From NCBI RefSeq assembly GCF_050916355.1, contig NZ_CP136946.1, positions 3,410,001-3,474,000 of the forward strand: a DNA stretch of 64,000 bases. Reading direction: 5' to 3'. This stretch comes from Jeongeupia wiesaeckerbachi (lineage in GTDB: Bacteria > Pseudomonadota > Gammaproteobacteria > Burkholderiales > Chitinibacteraceae). Position numbers and translations under genes: made by a program. Below, piece after piece: positions 52,586 through 62,134 of this stretch; within the stretch, counting starts at the first letter, position 1; each line of letters begins with the position of its first letter. Below the pieces are notes generated by a model. That model made no database searches, had not been told where the DNA came from, and worked only from the letters and a program-made list of their open reading frames with translations.

Positions 52586-53857
52586 TTATGCCGCAGCGCT
52601 CAGGCGCGCGACCAGTTCGTTCTGCGGTACGACCTGCTGCTCGCCGCCGGACTCACCGGTCAGGCGCTTGAGATTGGCCGTTGCCGCTGCCGCTTCCTCG
52701 TCGCCGATCACCACCGCGAAACGCGCGCCGCTGGCATCGGCCTTCTTGAACTGCGATTTGAAGCTACCGCCGCCGGCATGCAGTACCACTTTCAGACCGG
52801 CCTCGCGCAGCTCCCGCGCAACCCGGAACGCAGCCTGACTGGCAGCATCGCCGCTGTGCACCAGATAGACGTCCGGCACCGCACGCGGCGTTTCCACACC
52901 CTGGGTTTCAAGCAGCAGGATCAAGCGCTCGATGCCCATGGCAAAACCGACCGCCGGACAAGGTTTCCCGCCCAGTTGTTCGACCAGGCCGTCATAACGG
53001 CCACCGGCTGCCACCGTTGCCTGGGCGCCGAGCTGATCGGTCGTCCACTCGAACACCGAGCGGTTGTAGTAATCGAGTCCACGTACCAGACGATGGTTCA
53101 GCGTATAGCTGAGGCCGGCGTCTTCGAGCAGACGGCACAGGCCGGCAAAATGCGCACGTGATTCGTCGCCCAGAAACTCGCTCAGTTTCGGCGCATGCTC
53201 GGCCATTTCCTGCAGCGCCGGATTCTTGGTATCGAGCACGCGCAGCGGGTTGGTGTACAGCCGACGCTTGCCATCTTCGTCGAGGATGTCGACGTGTTGC
53301 TCCAGATAGGCAATCAGCGCCTGGCGATGCGCAGCGCGCTCGGCCGAATCACCGAGCGTATTCAGCTCGAGTTTCAGCCCGGTCAGGCCGAGCCGGCGCC
53401 ACAAATCGGCGAGCATCACGATCATCTCGGCGTCGACATCGGGACCATTGAAACCGAACGCTTCGACACCGACCTGATGGAACTGGCGATAGCGGCCCTT
53501 TTGCGGCCGCTCGTGGCGGAACATCGGCCCGGTGTACCACAGACGCTGGGTCTGGTTGTACAGCAGACCGTGCTCAATGCAGGCGCGCACGCAACCAGCG
53601 GTCCCCTCGGGGCGCAGCACCAGCTGTTCGCCGTTGAGGCTATCCTCGAACGCATACATCTCTTTCTCAACGATGTCGGTATGCTCGCCGACCCCGCGCA
53701 CGAACAGCTGCGTCGCTTCGACGATCGGCGTGCGGATCTGGTTGTAACCATAGGTGGCAAGCCAGTCGCGCACCACGGCGTCAAAATACTGCCAGCGAGC
53801 ACCTTCCTGCGGCAGGATGTCGTTCATGCCGCGAATGCCTTGAATCGTTTGTGCCAT
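52586..53857 (-). CDS. hisS: Histidyl-tRNA synthetase
   Basis: A 423-residue class II synthetase. IRGMNDILPQEG, motif 2 (YTGPMFRHERPQKGRYRQF, with the invariant Arg), LVRGLDYYNRSVFEW and GGRYDGLVEQLGG are diagnostic. The C-terminal anticodon-binding domain follows after about residue 325 (PDVYLVHSGDAA). The start at 53857 (MAQTIQGIRGM) fits the family; the longer frame upstream overlaps ispG. Confidence 0.98.
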   Translation of the reverse strand: MAQTIQGIRGMNDILPQEGARWQYFDAVVRDWLATYGYNQIRTPIVEATQLFVRGVGEHTDIVEKEMYAFEDSLNGEQLVLRPEGTAGCVRACIEHGLLYNQTQRLWYTGPMFRHERPQKGRYRQFHQVGVEAFGFNGPDVDAEMIVMLADLWRRLGLTGLKLELNTLGDSAERAAHRQALIAYLEQHVDILDEDGKRRLYTNPLRVLDTKNPALQEMAEHAPKLSEFLGDESRAHFAGLCRLLEDAGLSYTLNHRLVRGLDYYNRSVFEWTTDQLGAQATVAAGGRYDGLVEQLGGKPCPAVGFAMGIERLILLLETQGVETPRAVPDVYLVHSGDAASQAAFRVARELREAGLKVVLHAGGGSFKSQFKKADASGARFAVVIGDEEAAAATANLKRLTGESGGEQQVVPQNELVARLSAAA

Positions 53858-53861
53858 AGCG

Positions 53862-55145
53862 TTATCGGATCGGTTGAAGCGGGATGGTTTTGGCGGTCGC
53901 AACGGCACGGCGCTTCACGCCACCGTCGCCATAATTGCTGACCACATAATGTTCGACGATGGCCTGGAACTCCTCGGCCACCTGTTCGCCCTTGAGCGTG
54001 ACGGTCTTTTCGCCGTCGACGTAGACCGGACAGACCGGGACTTCGCCAGTGCCGGGCAGGCTGATGCCGATGTCGGCCAGCTTGGATTCGCCCGGACCGT
54101 TGACGACACAGCCCATTACGGCGACCTTCATGTCCTCGACACCGGGATAGGCTTCCCGCCACACCGGCATCTGCTCACGCAGGAAGGACTGGATTTTCTG
54201 CGCCAGTTCCTGGAACACCGTCGAGGTGGTGCGGCCACAGCCCGGGCAGGCCGTCACCAGTGGCGTAAAGGCGCGCAAACCCATCGTCTGCAGCAGTTCC
54301 TGCGCGACGATGACTTCCTTGGTGCGGTCGCCACCCGGTTCCGGTGTCAGCGAAATACGGATCGTGTCGCCAATGCCTTCCTGCAGCAGCACGGCCAGCG
54401 CCGCGCTCGACGCAACGATGCCCTTGCTGCCCATGCCGGCCTCGGTCAGACCGAGGTGGAGCGGGTAATCGCAACGGCCACCGAGATCGCGGTACACGGC
54501 AATCAGGTCCTGCACATGCGAGACCTTGCACGACAGAATGATCTGATCCGGGCTCAGGCCCCAAGCGATGGCCTGTTCGGCCGACTCAAGCGCCGAACGA
54601 ATCAGCGCCTCGCGCATGATGGCCTCGACCGACAACGGCACCGCGCGCTTGGCGTTCTCGTCCATCAAGCGCGTGGCCATACTCTGGTCAAGCGAGCCCC
54701 AGTTAACGCCGATGCGCACGGCTTTTTGGTGCTCGACCGCCTTCTCGACCATGAAGGCAAACTTCTCGTCGCGCTTGCTGCCCTTGCCGACGTTGCCCGG
54801 GTTGATCCGGTACTTGGCCAGCGCTTCGGCACAGTCGGGGTAATCGCGCAGCAGCCGGTCACCGTTGAAGTGGAAGTCGCCCACCAGCGGCACTTTACAA
54901 CCCCAGTTTTCCAGCTTGGTCTTGATATTACCGACCTGCGCCGCGGCTTCCGGGCTGTTGACCGTAATACGGACAACCTCCGAGCCGGCGCGCCACAGTT
55001 CAAAAATCTGCCGCGCCGTGCCTTCGGCATCGGCGGTGTCGGTATTGGTCATCGACTGCACGACGACCGGATGTTCGCTGCCGACCATCACATGGCCGAC
55101 GCGAACCTGGCGGGTCGCCCGGCGGGGAATCAGGATATCGCTCAT
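53862..55145 (-). CDS. ispG: 4-hydroxy-3-methylbut-2-enyl-diphosphate synthase
   Basis: A 427-residue GcpE/IspG, a [4Fe-4S] enzyme of the MEP isoprenoid pathway. RRATRQVRVGHVMVGSEHPV and VQSMTNTDT form the start; the cluster cysteines lie in CPGCGRTTS and GCVVNGPGES. It has the length expected of the two-domain type with a small insertion, as in other Betaproteobacteria. It lies 4 bp before hisS and 6 bp after rodZ. Confidence 0.97.
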   Translation of the reverse strand: MSDILIPRRATRQVRVGHVMVGSEHPVVVQSMTNTDTADAEGTARQIFELWRAGSEVVRITVNSPEAAAQVGNIKTKLENWGCKVPLVGDFHFNGDRLLRDYPDCAEALAKYRINPGNVGKGSKRDEKFAFMVEKAVEHQKAVRIGVNWGSLDQSMATRLMDENAKRAVPLSVEAIMREALIRSALESAEQAIAWGLSPDQIILSCKVSHVQDLIAVYRDLGGRCDYPLHLGLTEAGMGSKGIVASSAALAVLLQEGIGDTIRISLTPEPGGDRTKEVIVAQELLQTMGLRAFTPLVTACPGCGRTTSTVFQELAQKIQSFLREQMPVWREAYPGVEDMKVAVMGCVVNGPGESKLADIGISLPGTGEVPVCPVYVDGEKTVTLKGEQVAEEFQAIVEHYVVSNYGDGGVKRRAVATAKTIPLQPIR

Positions 55146-55151
55146 CGGGAC

Positions 55152-56018
55152 TTACTTGAGTTCCAGCGTCGCCACGTCGGACCGGCTGTACTGCGCCAGA
55201 TCCACACGCTGGCCGCGCAGATAAAGTTGGGTTTTCGGTGCGTTGCCTATCTTGATCCGATACGGTGCAACGCCACCGAGCGTGCGCTCATCACCGGCCT
55301 TGAGCACCTCCGAAATCAGCTTGTTGCCGCCGGCGTCGACCACCTGGATCCACGAATCCTGCTCGACCACGAGGCGCAACTCGCCGTTGCCAATCACAGC
55401 CGTTGCCGAAGCAACCGCACTTGCCGGCGTCGTATTCGTTGCGACGACGGCAGGTGCCGAGGCCACTTCACTGGCGACTTCGCTCGCGATGACGAATGAC
55501 GCAATCACTTCAACCGGTGCCGACGCCTCCGGCAAGGTCAGCGTCGCGGTCGAGACATTCAGCTCGGGCGCAGCCGGTTGCTGCAGATACCAGAACACGC
55601 CACCGGCACCAATGATCAAACCGGCAATGACCACTAAGGCCAGCTGCAGCGGCCGCCCGCGGCCACTGCTGCCGCCACCGACATTGAACGTCGCCTCTTC
55701 GGTCAGATGCGGCAACGATGCCTGCTCGCGCTCGACCGGCAGCTCGATAGTCAACTGCGCCACCAGCGGCTCGGGGTCGAGCTGCAGCAAACGGGCATAG
55801 TTGCGCACGAAACCGCGGGCAAACGTATTGCCGGGCAGGTCGCCAAAGCGATCTTCCTCGATCGCAGCAACCTGACCACGGGTCAGCTTGAGCTGATGCA
55901 CGACGTCGTCGATCGAAAGACCGAGCGATTCGCGCTGCTGACGCAATTGCACGCCGACACCGGCCTGCGGCGTCGCGGGAGTTTCGGAAAGGGGTTGAAT
56001 CGACTCGTCTGTCATCAC
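55152..56018 (-). CDS. rodZ: Cell-shape protein RodZ
   Basis: A 288-residue protein with an N-terminal helix-turn-helix of the HTH_25 type (VQLRQQRESLGLSIDDVVHQLKLTRGQ in two parts, then IEEDRFGDLPGNTFARGF), one transmembrane helix (about 123-145), an Ala/Val/Thr-rich linker and a C-terminal DUF4115 beta domain (GELRLVVEQDSWIQVVDAGG). RodZ links MreB filaments to the cell-wall machinery. It is located between pilW and ispG, the classical order. Confidence 0.92.
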   Translation of the reverse strand: MMTDESIQPLSETPATPQAGVGVQLRQQRESLGLSIDDVVHQLKLTRGQVAAIEEDRFGDLPGNTFARGFVRNYARLLQLDPEPLVAQLTIELPVEREQASLPHLTEEATFNVGGGSSGRGRPLQLALVVIAGLIIGAGGVFWYLQQPAAPELNVSTATLTLPEASAPVEVIASFVIASEVASEVASAPAVVATNTTPASAVASATAVIGNGELRLVVEQDSWIQVVDAGGNKLISEVLKAGDERTLGGVAPYRIKIGNAPKTQLYLRGQRVDLAQYSRSDVATLELK

Positions 56019-56042
56019 GTCTTATATATGATTTTGGCCAGG

Positions 56043-56795
56043 TTATTCGTATTGGCCGGCGGCCAGCTTGGCCGTTTCCAGCGAATCAGGGTACTGCTTG
56101 CGCAGCTCTTGCGCATAGCGGTTGACGCTGTCGCTCTCGCCAAGTCCGCGTGCGATGCGAAGATTCAACCACGCCATCGCCGGGCCGGGCGACGTGACCT
56201 TTTGCAAGGTCAGCGCATAACGCTTTGCCGACACGAAGTTTTTCGACTTGATGCTCAGTTCGGCAAGCTGGTAATTGGCCGGCGCAAAGTTAGGCCGATA
56301 CTGAAGCGCGCGCTCGAAATAACGCTTGGCCGTCTCGGCGTCGTTATTCTTTTGCGCGCACTGACCGGCATTCAGCGCGGTCTTTTCAGGCGTGGCATAG
56401 AGCGGATTACCCAGCGCCCGCTCATAGTAGCCGATGCCTTCCTGCATCTGGCCGTGTTCACACAGGAACCAGCCATAGTTGTGATTGGCATCAGAATCAT
56501 CCGGCGACAACCTCAGCGCCTCCTGAAAATTCCGCTTCGCCTTGTCGTCATCCTTGAGCTCGGCGTAGATCAAACCGAGCATCGTGTAGGCCGGTGAATA
56601 CTTGCCGTCCGCCTCCAGCGCCTTGGTGGCCTCGTCGATCGCCACGGCATAACGTCCAAGCCGGAAATACTCGGCAGCCAGCTGGGTGCGCACGTCGGCG
56701 CGACGATCCGGCGACGCCCCCCCTTGCGCAGCAGCCAAGGCTGCGCCGCTCGTGAACAGGATTGCAAACAGCAGTACGAACGGACGCAGACTCAT
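56043..56795 (-). CDS. pilW: Type IV pilus biogenesis/stability protein PilW (PilF)
   Basis: A 250-residue TPR protein. The N-terminal signal (MSLRPFVLLFAILFTSGAALA) has no lipobox Cys, unlike Pseudomonas PilF. Tandem TPRs follow: RTQLAAEYFRLGRYAVAIDEA, YSPAYTMLGLIYAELKD, ANHNYGWFLCEHGQ and FAPANYQLAELSIKSKN. It promotes PilQ secretin assembly for type IV pili. It lies between rlmN and rodZ, as in Neisseria and Pseudomonas. Confidence 0.92.
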   Translation of the reverse strand: MSLRPFVLLFAILFTSGAALAAAQGGASPDRRADVRTQLAAEYFRLGRYAVAIDEATKALEADGKYSPAYTMLGLIYAELKDDDKAKRNFQEALRLSPDDSDANHNYGWFLCEHGQMQEGIGYYERALGNPLYATPEKTALNAGQCAQKNNDAETAKRYFERALQYRPNFAPANYQLAELSIKSKNFVSAKRYALTLQKVTSPGPAMAWLNLRIARGLGESDSVNRYAQELRKQYPDSLETAKLAAGQYE

Positions 56796-56806
56796 TGATT
56801 CCTCGT

Positions 56807-57931
56807 TTACGGTCGGAACGTGATTGGCCGGACTTCCGCCGCGTGCTTTTCCGCACGACGGGTTTTGTCCTTGACCTGACCGGCCAACTGGCCACAGGCG
56901 GCGTCGATATCATCGCCGCGGGTCTTGCGCACGGTCACGATGTAACCGGCGTCGATCACGATATCCCGGAACGCGAGGATAGCATCCCGGCCCGATCGCT
57001 TGTAGTCCGCACCCGGGAACGGGTTCCAAGGGATCAGGTTGATCTTGCACGGCACGTCGCGCAGCAGCACAGCCAGCTGGCGCGCATGCTCGGGCTGATC
57101 GTTGACACCGGCAAGCATCACGTATTCGAAGGTAATGAAATCGCGCGGCGCCTTTTCCAGATAGCGGTTGCAGGCGGCCAGCAACTCTTTCAGCGGGTAT
57201 TTCTTGTTGATCGGCACGATTTCATCGCGGATCGCATCATTCGGCGCATGCAGACTGACGGCCAGTGCAACCGGACAAGCATCACGTAGCCGATCCATCG
57301 CCGGCACCAGACCCGACGTCGACAGTGTGACGCGCCGACGCGACAGCCCGTAGGCGTTGTCGTCGAGCATCAGCCGCAAGGCGGCAACGACGTTGTCGAA
57401 GTTGGCCAGCGGTTCGCCCATGCCCATCATCACGACGTTGGACACGACACGGCCACCTTCTTCCAACGGCGCACCGATACGCGCCTGCTCGGCCGAAAGG
57501 CGATTGTTCGCCCACCACAGCTGGCCGATGATTTCACCGGTACTGAGGTTGCGGTTGAAGCCTTGCTTGGCGGTCGAGCAGAAACCGCAATCGAGCGCAC
57601 AGCCGACCTGGCTGGACACGCACAAGGTACCGCGGTCGTCCTCGGGGATGAACACGGTTTCGATACCGTTGCCGGTACCGACGTCGAGCAACCATTTGGC
57701 GGTGCCATCCGTGGCGATCTGCTCGGCGAGCAGACCGGGGATTGTCACCGCCGCATCGGCAGCGAGCTTGCTGCGGAACGACTTGGCGATATCGGTCATC
57801 TGATCGAAATCCGCCACGCCGCGCTGGTGGACCCACTTGAGCAACTGTTTGGCGCGGAACGGCTTCTCGCCGTACTTGACCATCAGTTCGGCAAGCGCTT
57901 GCGCATCGTAATCGAGCAGATTGACCGACAT
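56807..57931 (-). CDS. rlmN: 23S rRNA/tRNA (adenine-C2)-methyltransferase RlmN
   Basis: A 374-residue radical SAM enzyme that methylates A2503 of 23S rRNA and A37 of some tRNAs. The cluster motif is CALDCGFCST (C-x3-C-x2-C), with MGMGEPLANFDNV, STSGLVPAMDRL and a late Cys in IDAACGQLAGQ that serves as the methyl-carrying residue in this family. It sits 11 bp after ndk. Confidence 0.97.
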   Translation of the reverse strand: MSVNLLDYDAQALAELMVKYGEKPFRAKQLLKWVHQRGVADFDQMTDIAKSFRSKLAADAAVTIPGLLAEQIATDGTAKWLLDVGTGNGIETVFIPEDDRGTLCVSSQVGCALDCGFCSTAKQGFNRNLSTGEIIGQLWWANNRLSAEQARIGAPLEEGGRVVSNVVMMGMGEPLANFDNVVAALRLMLDDNAYGLSRRRVTLSTSGLVPAMDRLRDACPVALAVSLHAPNDAIRDEIVPINKKYPLKELLAACNRYLEKAPRDFITFEYVMLAGVNDQPEHARQLAVLLRDVPCKINLIPWNPFPGADYKRSGRDAILAFRDIVIDAGYIVTVRKTRGDDIDAACGQLAGQVKDKTRRAEKHAAEVRPITFRP

Positions 57932-57942
57932 TTCAGTAGTCC

Positions 57943-58368
57943 TTAGCGGCCGTACACTTCGCTGGCAGCGAAGAAGTAGGCGATTTCGATGGCGGCATTT
58001 TCAGCCGAATCGGAACCGTGCACAGCGTTGGCATCGATCGAATCGGCGAAATCGGCGCGAATGGTGCCCTTGTCGGCTTCTTTCGGGTTGGTTGCACCCA
58101 TCAGTTCACGGTTCTTCAGCACGGCGCCCTCGCCTTCGAGCGCCTGGATCATCACCGGACCCGACACCATGAAGTCGACCAGCGCAGCAAAGAACGGACG
58201 ATCTTTGTGCACGGCGTAGAAGCCTTCGGCTTCGGCGCGCGACAGATGCTTCATCTTGGCGGCAACAACCTTGAGGCCGGCCGATTCGAAACGATCGTAG
58301 ATCTTGCCGATCACGTTCTTGCCAACTGCGTCGGGCTTCACGATCGACAGGGTGCGTTCAATAGCCAT
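57943..58368 (-). CDS. ndk: Nucleoside diphosphate kinase
   Basis: A 141-residue NDK. The start AIERTLSIVKPDAVGKN, the FFAALVDFMVSGPVM segment, GATNPKEADKGTIRADF and the active-site NAVHGSD with His117 (the phosphorylated residue) are canonical. It equilibrates nucleoside di- and triphosphates. It is first in the long minus-strand block running to purA, and divergent from the SPOR protein gene. Confidence 0.98.
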   Translation of the reverse strand: MAIERTLSIVKPDAVGKNVIGKIYDRFESAGLKVVAAKMKHLSRAEAEGFYAVHKDRPFFAALVDFMVSGPVMIQALEGEGAVLKNRELMGATNPKEADKGTIRADFADSIDANAVHGSDSAENAAIEIAYFFAASEVYGR

Positions 58369-58543
58369 GGGACAAACTCCGGTGGTTTCGTTTAAGAGAC
58401 AAATGAATTTTGGTCTGGTTTACATTGCGGGCCGAAATCGGCTAGCCTCGAAGGGACTACACCGTCTCCGGCCGTAATCTGCGGCAGGACAGCCAAGTAT
58501 TATAACAAAATCAAGCCGTTTGGCTTGCACTGCCTTGCCGACC

Positions 58544-59248
58544 ATGCGCGATACGCCCGAGCGGGACGCCGACAGCGGCACCTCCGCCGACCCCATAGCC
58601 GAACAACGCTCGCGACAGAAGCTGCACACACAGCTGTACTGGCGCCTCGGCGTCGCCATCGTATTGATCGGCATCGTGATCGGTGCGCTGCGCCTGCTCG
58701 ATCGCCCCAAACCGGTCGCGCCGGCACCGCAAATTGCGACGCCCAGCCCGATCGCCAGCGCACCGTCGGTCGAGACCGAACCGACACCCGCACCGGAACC
58801 TCAACCAACCGAAGCCCCCGAAACACCCACCGCCGCGCCACCGACCAGCGCAGCGCCACGGGCGCCGACGACGGCCATGCCGCCGGCACAACATGCCGAA
58901 CAGCCCGCAACCACGTCGACGCCGGCCACCCAAGCCCCGAGGGCATCGGCGACCAAAGCAACCACGACGCAAGCCACAAGCCAGCAGGACACCCCAGGCC
59001 TTGCCGCAACCGCACCGACCATCGCCCAGCACGCCAACGGCTATACGGTGCAGGCCGGCGTTTTTCTGCATTCGGATAACGCCGAGAAGCTACTGCGCAA
59101 GCTGCAGGCTGCCGGGGTGCCGGCTTACCTGGAAACCCGGGTGCAGATTGGCCCGTTCAAGACACGCGCCGAGGCGGATACTGCGGCGCGGAAACTGCGC
59201 CAGCTCGGCATTGCACCTGTCATTGCTCCCGCACTAAACCAGGACTAG
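58544..59248 (+). CDS. SPOR-domain membrane protein (DedD/FtsN-like)
   Basis: A 234-residue protein: a polar cytoplasmic N-terminus, one transmembrane helix (about 33-50, LGVAIVLIGIVIGALRLL), a long Pro/Ala/Thr-rich periplasmic linker (about 55-165) and a C-terminal SPOR domain (about 167-230: GYTVQAGVFLHSDNAEKLL, then YLETRVQIGPFKTRAEA). SPOR domains bind denuded glycans at the division septum, so this is probably a divisome protein. The start at 58544 is preferred over one 8 codons earlier. Confidence 0.87.
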   Translation: MRDTPERDADSGTSADPIAEQRSRQKLHTQLYWRLGVAIVLIGIVIGALRLLDRPKPVAPAPQIATPSPIASAPSVETEPTPAPEPQPTEAPETPTAAPPTSAAPRAPTTAMPPAQHAEQPATTSTPATQAPRASATKATTTQATSQQDTPGLAATAPTIAQHANGYTVQAGVFLHSDNAEKLLRKLQAAGVPAYLETRVQIGPFKTRAEADTAARKLRQLGIAPVIAPALNQD

Positions 59249-59295
59249 CCCCCTCCACCAGAGGCCAGACTCGACAATCGAATCCGGCCCGCACC

Positions 59296-60444
59296 TCAAG
59301 CCAGCCAGGCAGGCAACTGAGCCAGCAGCGCCTGACGCTCCTTGGTCGCCACCCCCAGCAGCGCAAAACCAAGCAGGCTGCCGTCGGCGGCAATGCAACG
59401 CGCAATCAATCCACCCTCAACGGCCTCGATACACCACTCCCCCTCACCGGTCAGCGGCGGTGCGACCACCGTCGGGCACGACGGCGTTTTCACCAGCACC
59501 GGCATGGCCGGGTAGCGCACCGGCGTTGCAGTCCCGGCCAGCGTCACGGCCAGCGCACGCGCCTGCTGCATGATCGGCATCACGAAGGGCAGATTCAGGC
59601 CGGCGACTTCGGCACAATCCCCGAGCGCATACACATGCGGCGCCGACGCCTGCAACGACGCGGCAACAACGATGCCACGCGCCACCGCCAGCCCCGCAGC
59701 GTCGGCCAGCGCCGTGCGCGGGCGCAGGCCGACCGCCGACAGCACCAGATCAGCCGCGACACGCACACCATTGTCGAGCACCACGTCATAGCCGGCACCG
59801 ACGCGCTCTACCCGCTGTGCGCTGTCGCCACAACGGAATTCCACTCCGGCCTCGGTGAGTTTTTCCGCAAGCAGCGCCCCCGCCTGCGGCGGCAACAGCC
59901 GCGACAACGGCGTTGCCGCCGGATCGATTACGGTCGGCAAGATTTCCCGCGCCAGCAAGTCATTGGCAAACTCGCAGCCAATCAGGCCGCCCCCCAGAAT
60001 AACCATGCGCTTGGCGCCATCAAGCCGCTCGGAAAAACGCGCGTAGTCGCCGAGATCGTTGACCGACAGCACATCGTCCGCGCCATCACCCAGCAAGGGC
60101 AAACGCACCGGATCGGCACCCAGTGCAAGCACCAGATCGCGATAAGCCAGCACTTCGCCAGCGGCAAGCGTCACGGTACGCGCGACCGTGTTGATGGCGA
60201 CCACTTCGGTATTCGCCAAGATCGTGGCTTTGAGCTCCTCGGCCATTTTGGCTGCCGACTTCATCACCAGCGTGGCCGCGGTTTTCTTGCTCGCCAGTGC
60301 ATTCGACAGCATCGGCTTGGAATAAAAATCGGCGGCATCGCGCGCAACGATGACCAACTCGGTTTCGGCATCGAGCTTGCGCCATTCACGCGCCAAGTTA
60401 TAAGCAGCCAGGCCGGCACCGACGATCACAATAGGGGCAGTCAT
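59296..60444 (-). CDS. NAD(P)H:rubredoxin reductase-like FAD protein
   Basis: A 382-residue flavoprotein of the pyridine nucleotide-disulfide reductase fold. The FAD-binding GAGLAAYNLAREWRK at the N-terminus, the NAD-binding GGGLIGCEFANDL (about 150) and the second FAD motif VYALGDCAEV (about 268) are clear. The active-site disulfide is absent, which fits rubredoxin or ferredoxin reductases (AlkT/RubB-like). The start at 60444 (MTAPIVIVGAG) is preferred. It lies 63 bp after oxyR on the same strand, so it may be part of an oxidative stress response; no rubredoxin gene is seen in the window. Confidence 0.85.
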   Translation of the reverse strand: MTAPIVIVGAGLAAYNLAREWRKLDAETELVIVARDAADFYSKPMLSNALASKKTAATLVMKSAAKMAEELKATILANTEVVAINTVARTVTLAAGEVLAYRDLVLALGADPVRLPLLGDGADDVLSVNDLGDYARFSERLDGAKRMVILGGGLIGCEFANDLLAREILPTVIDPAATPLSRLLPPQAGALLAEKLTEAGVEFRCGDSAQRVERVGAGYDVVLDNGVRVAADLVLSAVGLRPRTALADAAGLAVARGIVVAASLQASAPHVYALGDCAEVAGLNLPFVMPIMQQARALAVTLAGTATPVRYPAMPVLVKTPSCPTVVAPPLTGEGEWCIEAVEGGLIARCIAADGSLLGFALLGVATKERQALLAQLPAWLA

Positions 60445-60507
60445 TTCAACTCCAGACAAGAAAAGGCCGAACGCCACGGCGTCCGGCCTTTGATGATTTC
60501 AACGGAC

Positions 60508-61443
60508 TCAGCGGATTTCCGGCTCGGACAACAAGGTCACGGCCGGCAGATCACAGGCCAGCACCGCCTGGCGAACCGCCTCGATCGCCGCAGCGCGCGG
60601 GAAGTTCTTGCGCCAAGCAAGCACGACGCGCCGGGTCGGCACCGGCTCGCTGAACGGACGAATCGTCAGCAAGGCATCGTCCGCACTCGACACCGACGTC
60701 GCCGGCAGCACGGTTACGCCAATGCCGCCGGCGACCATGTGGCGAATCGTCGTCAGCGATGACCCCTGCAAGGTCCGCTGCAGACTGCCGGCCGGCAGGC
60801 TTTCCCGATTCAGGTCCGGGCACGTTTGCAGCACGTGGTCGCGGAAGCAATTGCCGGGCGACAACAGCAACACGTTTTCCTCGGCCAGTTGATCTGAATC
60901 GATCGTTGCCAACGCCTCCCACGGATGACCTTTGGGCGTTGCAACGACGAAGGGTTCGTCGTACACCGGCAGCGTGGCAATGCCGGCCTCGTGGAAGGGC
61001 TCGGCCACGATCGCAACGTCGATCTCGCCCTGCTTGAGCATCTCGGCCAGCCGGCTGGTGTAGTTCTCTTCCAGCAGGATCTGCATCTGCGGCGCACGTT
61101 CGCGCAGATCCGGAATCAGATGCGGCAACAGATAGGGACTGATTGTATAGATGATGCCGAGCCGCAGCGGCCCGGCCAGCGGATCCTTGCCCTGCTCGGC
61201 GAGCTGCTTGATCACCTGCACTTCTTCGAGCACGCGCTGCGCTTGCTCGACGATGCGCTCGCCGTTCGGCGTCAGCGTCACCTCACCGGCCGCGCGCTCG
61301 AACAGCGTCACACCCAGCTCGTCCTCGAGCTTTTTCACCGCGACAGACAGGGTCGGTTGCGACACAAAGCAGCTCGCTGCGGCACGGCCGAAATGGCGCT
61401 CGCGCGCCACCGCGACGATGTAGCGAAATTCGGTCAGTGTCAT
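60508..61443 (-). CDS. oxyR: Hydrogen peroxide-sensing LysR-family regulator OxyR
   Basis: A 311-residue LysR-type regulator. The N-terminal HTH (LTEFRYIVAVARERHFGRAA, CFVSQPTLSVAVKKLE) is followed by a substrate-like domain with Cys199 (PGNCFRD) and Cys208 (VLQTC), exactly at the E. coli OxyR numbering of the redox pair that forms a disulfide with H2O2. The start at 61443 overlaps the dsbB stop by 4 bp, and the rubredoxin reductase gene follows 63 bp later. Confidence 0.95.
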   Translation of the reverse strand: MTLTEFRYIVAVARERHFGRAAASCFVSQPTLSVAVKKLEDELGVTLFERAAGEVTLTPNGERIVEQAQRVLEEVQVIKQLAEQGKDPLAGPLRLGIIYTISPYLLPHLIPDLRERAPQMQILLEENYTSRLAEMLKQGEIDVAIVAEPFHEAGIATLPVYDEPFVVATPKGHPWEALATIDSDQLAEENVLLLSPGNCFRDHVLQTCPDLNRESLPAGSLQRTLQGSSLTTIRHMVAGGIGVTVLPATSVSSADDALLTIRPFSEPVPTRRVVLAWRKNFPRAAAIEAVRQAVLACDLPAVTLLSEPEIR

Positions 61444-61967
61444 CGCCAGCGCCTCCTGCCGATTTCGGCACAGCGCGCCGAACACAGGCCGATGGTCACG
61501 GCAATCAGTCCCAGACAGGTCAGCAGCACCCACGCCGGCATCGTCACGCCGAGGAGCTTGAAATCAACCGCCGAGCAATCGCCGACCGGGCGGATCAACG
61601 TACCGACCCAAGCCGGCATCTGGTTCAGATCGATCGGAAACGGCAAGCTGGCCGCGCAGACCACACTGGGGTCCACCGGGCCGTACTGCAGGCGCAGATT
61701 CCAGATCGCCGCCAGGGCTCCGGCCGATGCGGCCAGAATAATCAGTCCGCCAACCAGCTTCACCCCGCGCCTGCTGTCCGGGCACCAAACCGCAGCCAGC
61801 AAGGCCAGCAAGCCGACGACGATGATCGCCAGCCGTTGGTAAACGCACATCAGGCACGGCATCACCCAGTGATAGATCTGGTGGTACAGCGCGAAACCGA
61901 TCATCCCCGCGCAGGCGAGGAAAATCAGCAGAAATCCCGTGCGCCAATAGCGCATCGCCAAGCTCAT
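61440..61967 (-). CDS. dsbB: Disulfide bond formation protein DsbB
   Basis: A 175-residue four-helix membrane protein that re-oxidises DsbA and passes electrons to quinone. The redox pairs are Cys38-Cys41 (MPCLMCVYQRLA, with the quinone-binding Arg) and Cys105/Cys132 (VVCAAS and VGDCSAVD), matching the E. coli arrangement. The start at 61967 (MSLAMRYWRTG) has the family N-terminus. Its stop overlaps the oxyR start (ATGA), so oxyR is translated from its transcript. Confidence 0.95.
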   Translation of the reverse strand: MSLAMRYWRTGFLLIFLACAGMIGFALYHQIYHWVMPCLMCVYQRLAIIVVGLLALLAAVWCPDSRRGVKLVGGLIILAASAGALAAIWNLRLQYGPVDPSVVCAASLPFPIDLNQMPAWVGTLIRPVGDCSAVDFKLLGVTMPAWVLLTCLGLIAVTIGLCSARCAEIGRRRWR

Positions 61968-62097
61968 AGTCGTTACTCCATCCCGATTGTTTTTATCAAT
62001 CGGGAGCGATTGTAACCTGCACGGCTTACGCTGCGTCACTCCTCCGGTATTGATTGTCGGTGTTGTAATCACACTCGCCGCAAGCTGGCGCTTTCGG

Positions 62098-62103
62098 TAT
62101 AAT
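62098..62103 (+). promoter_or_regulatory. Likely -10 element of guaB
   Basis: A perfect TATAAT lies 31 bp upstream of the guaB start codon in the 167-bp region divergent from dsbB. A matching -35 box at standard distance is weak. Confidence 0.5.
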
Positions 62104-62134
62104 CTGCTTTTGCGTGCAAAGGATTTCGACCACC

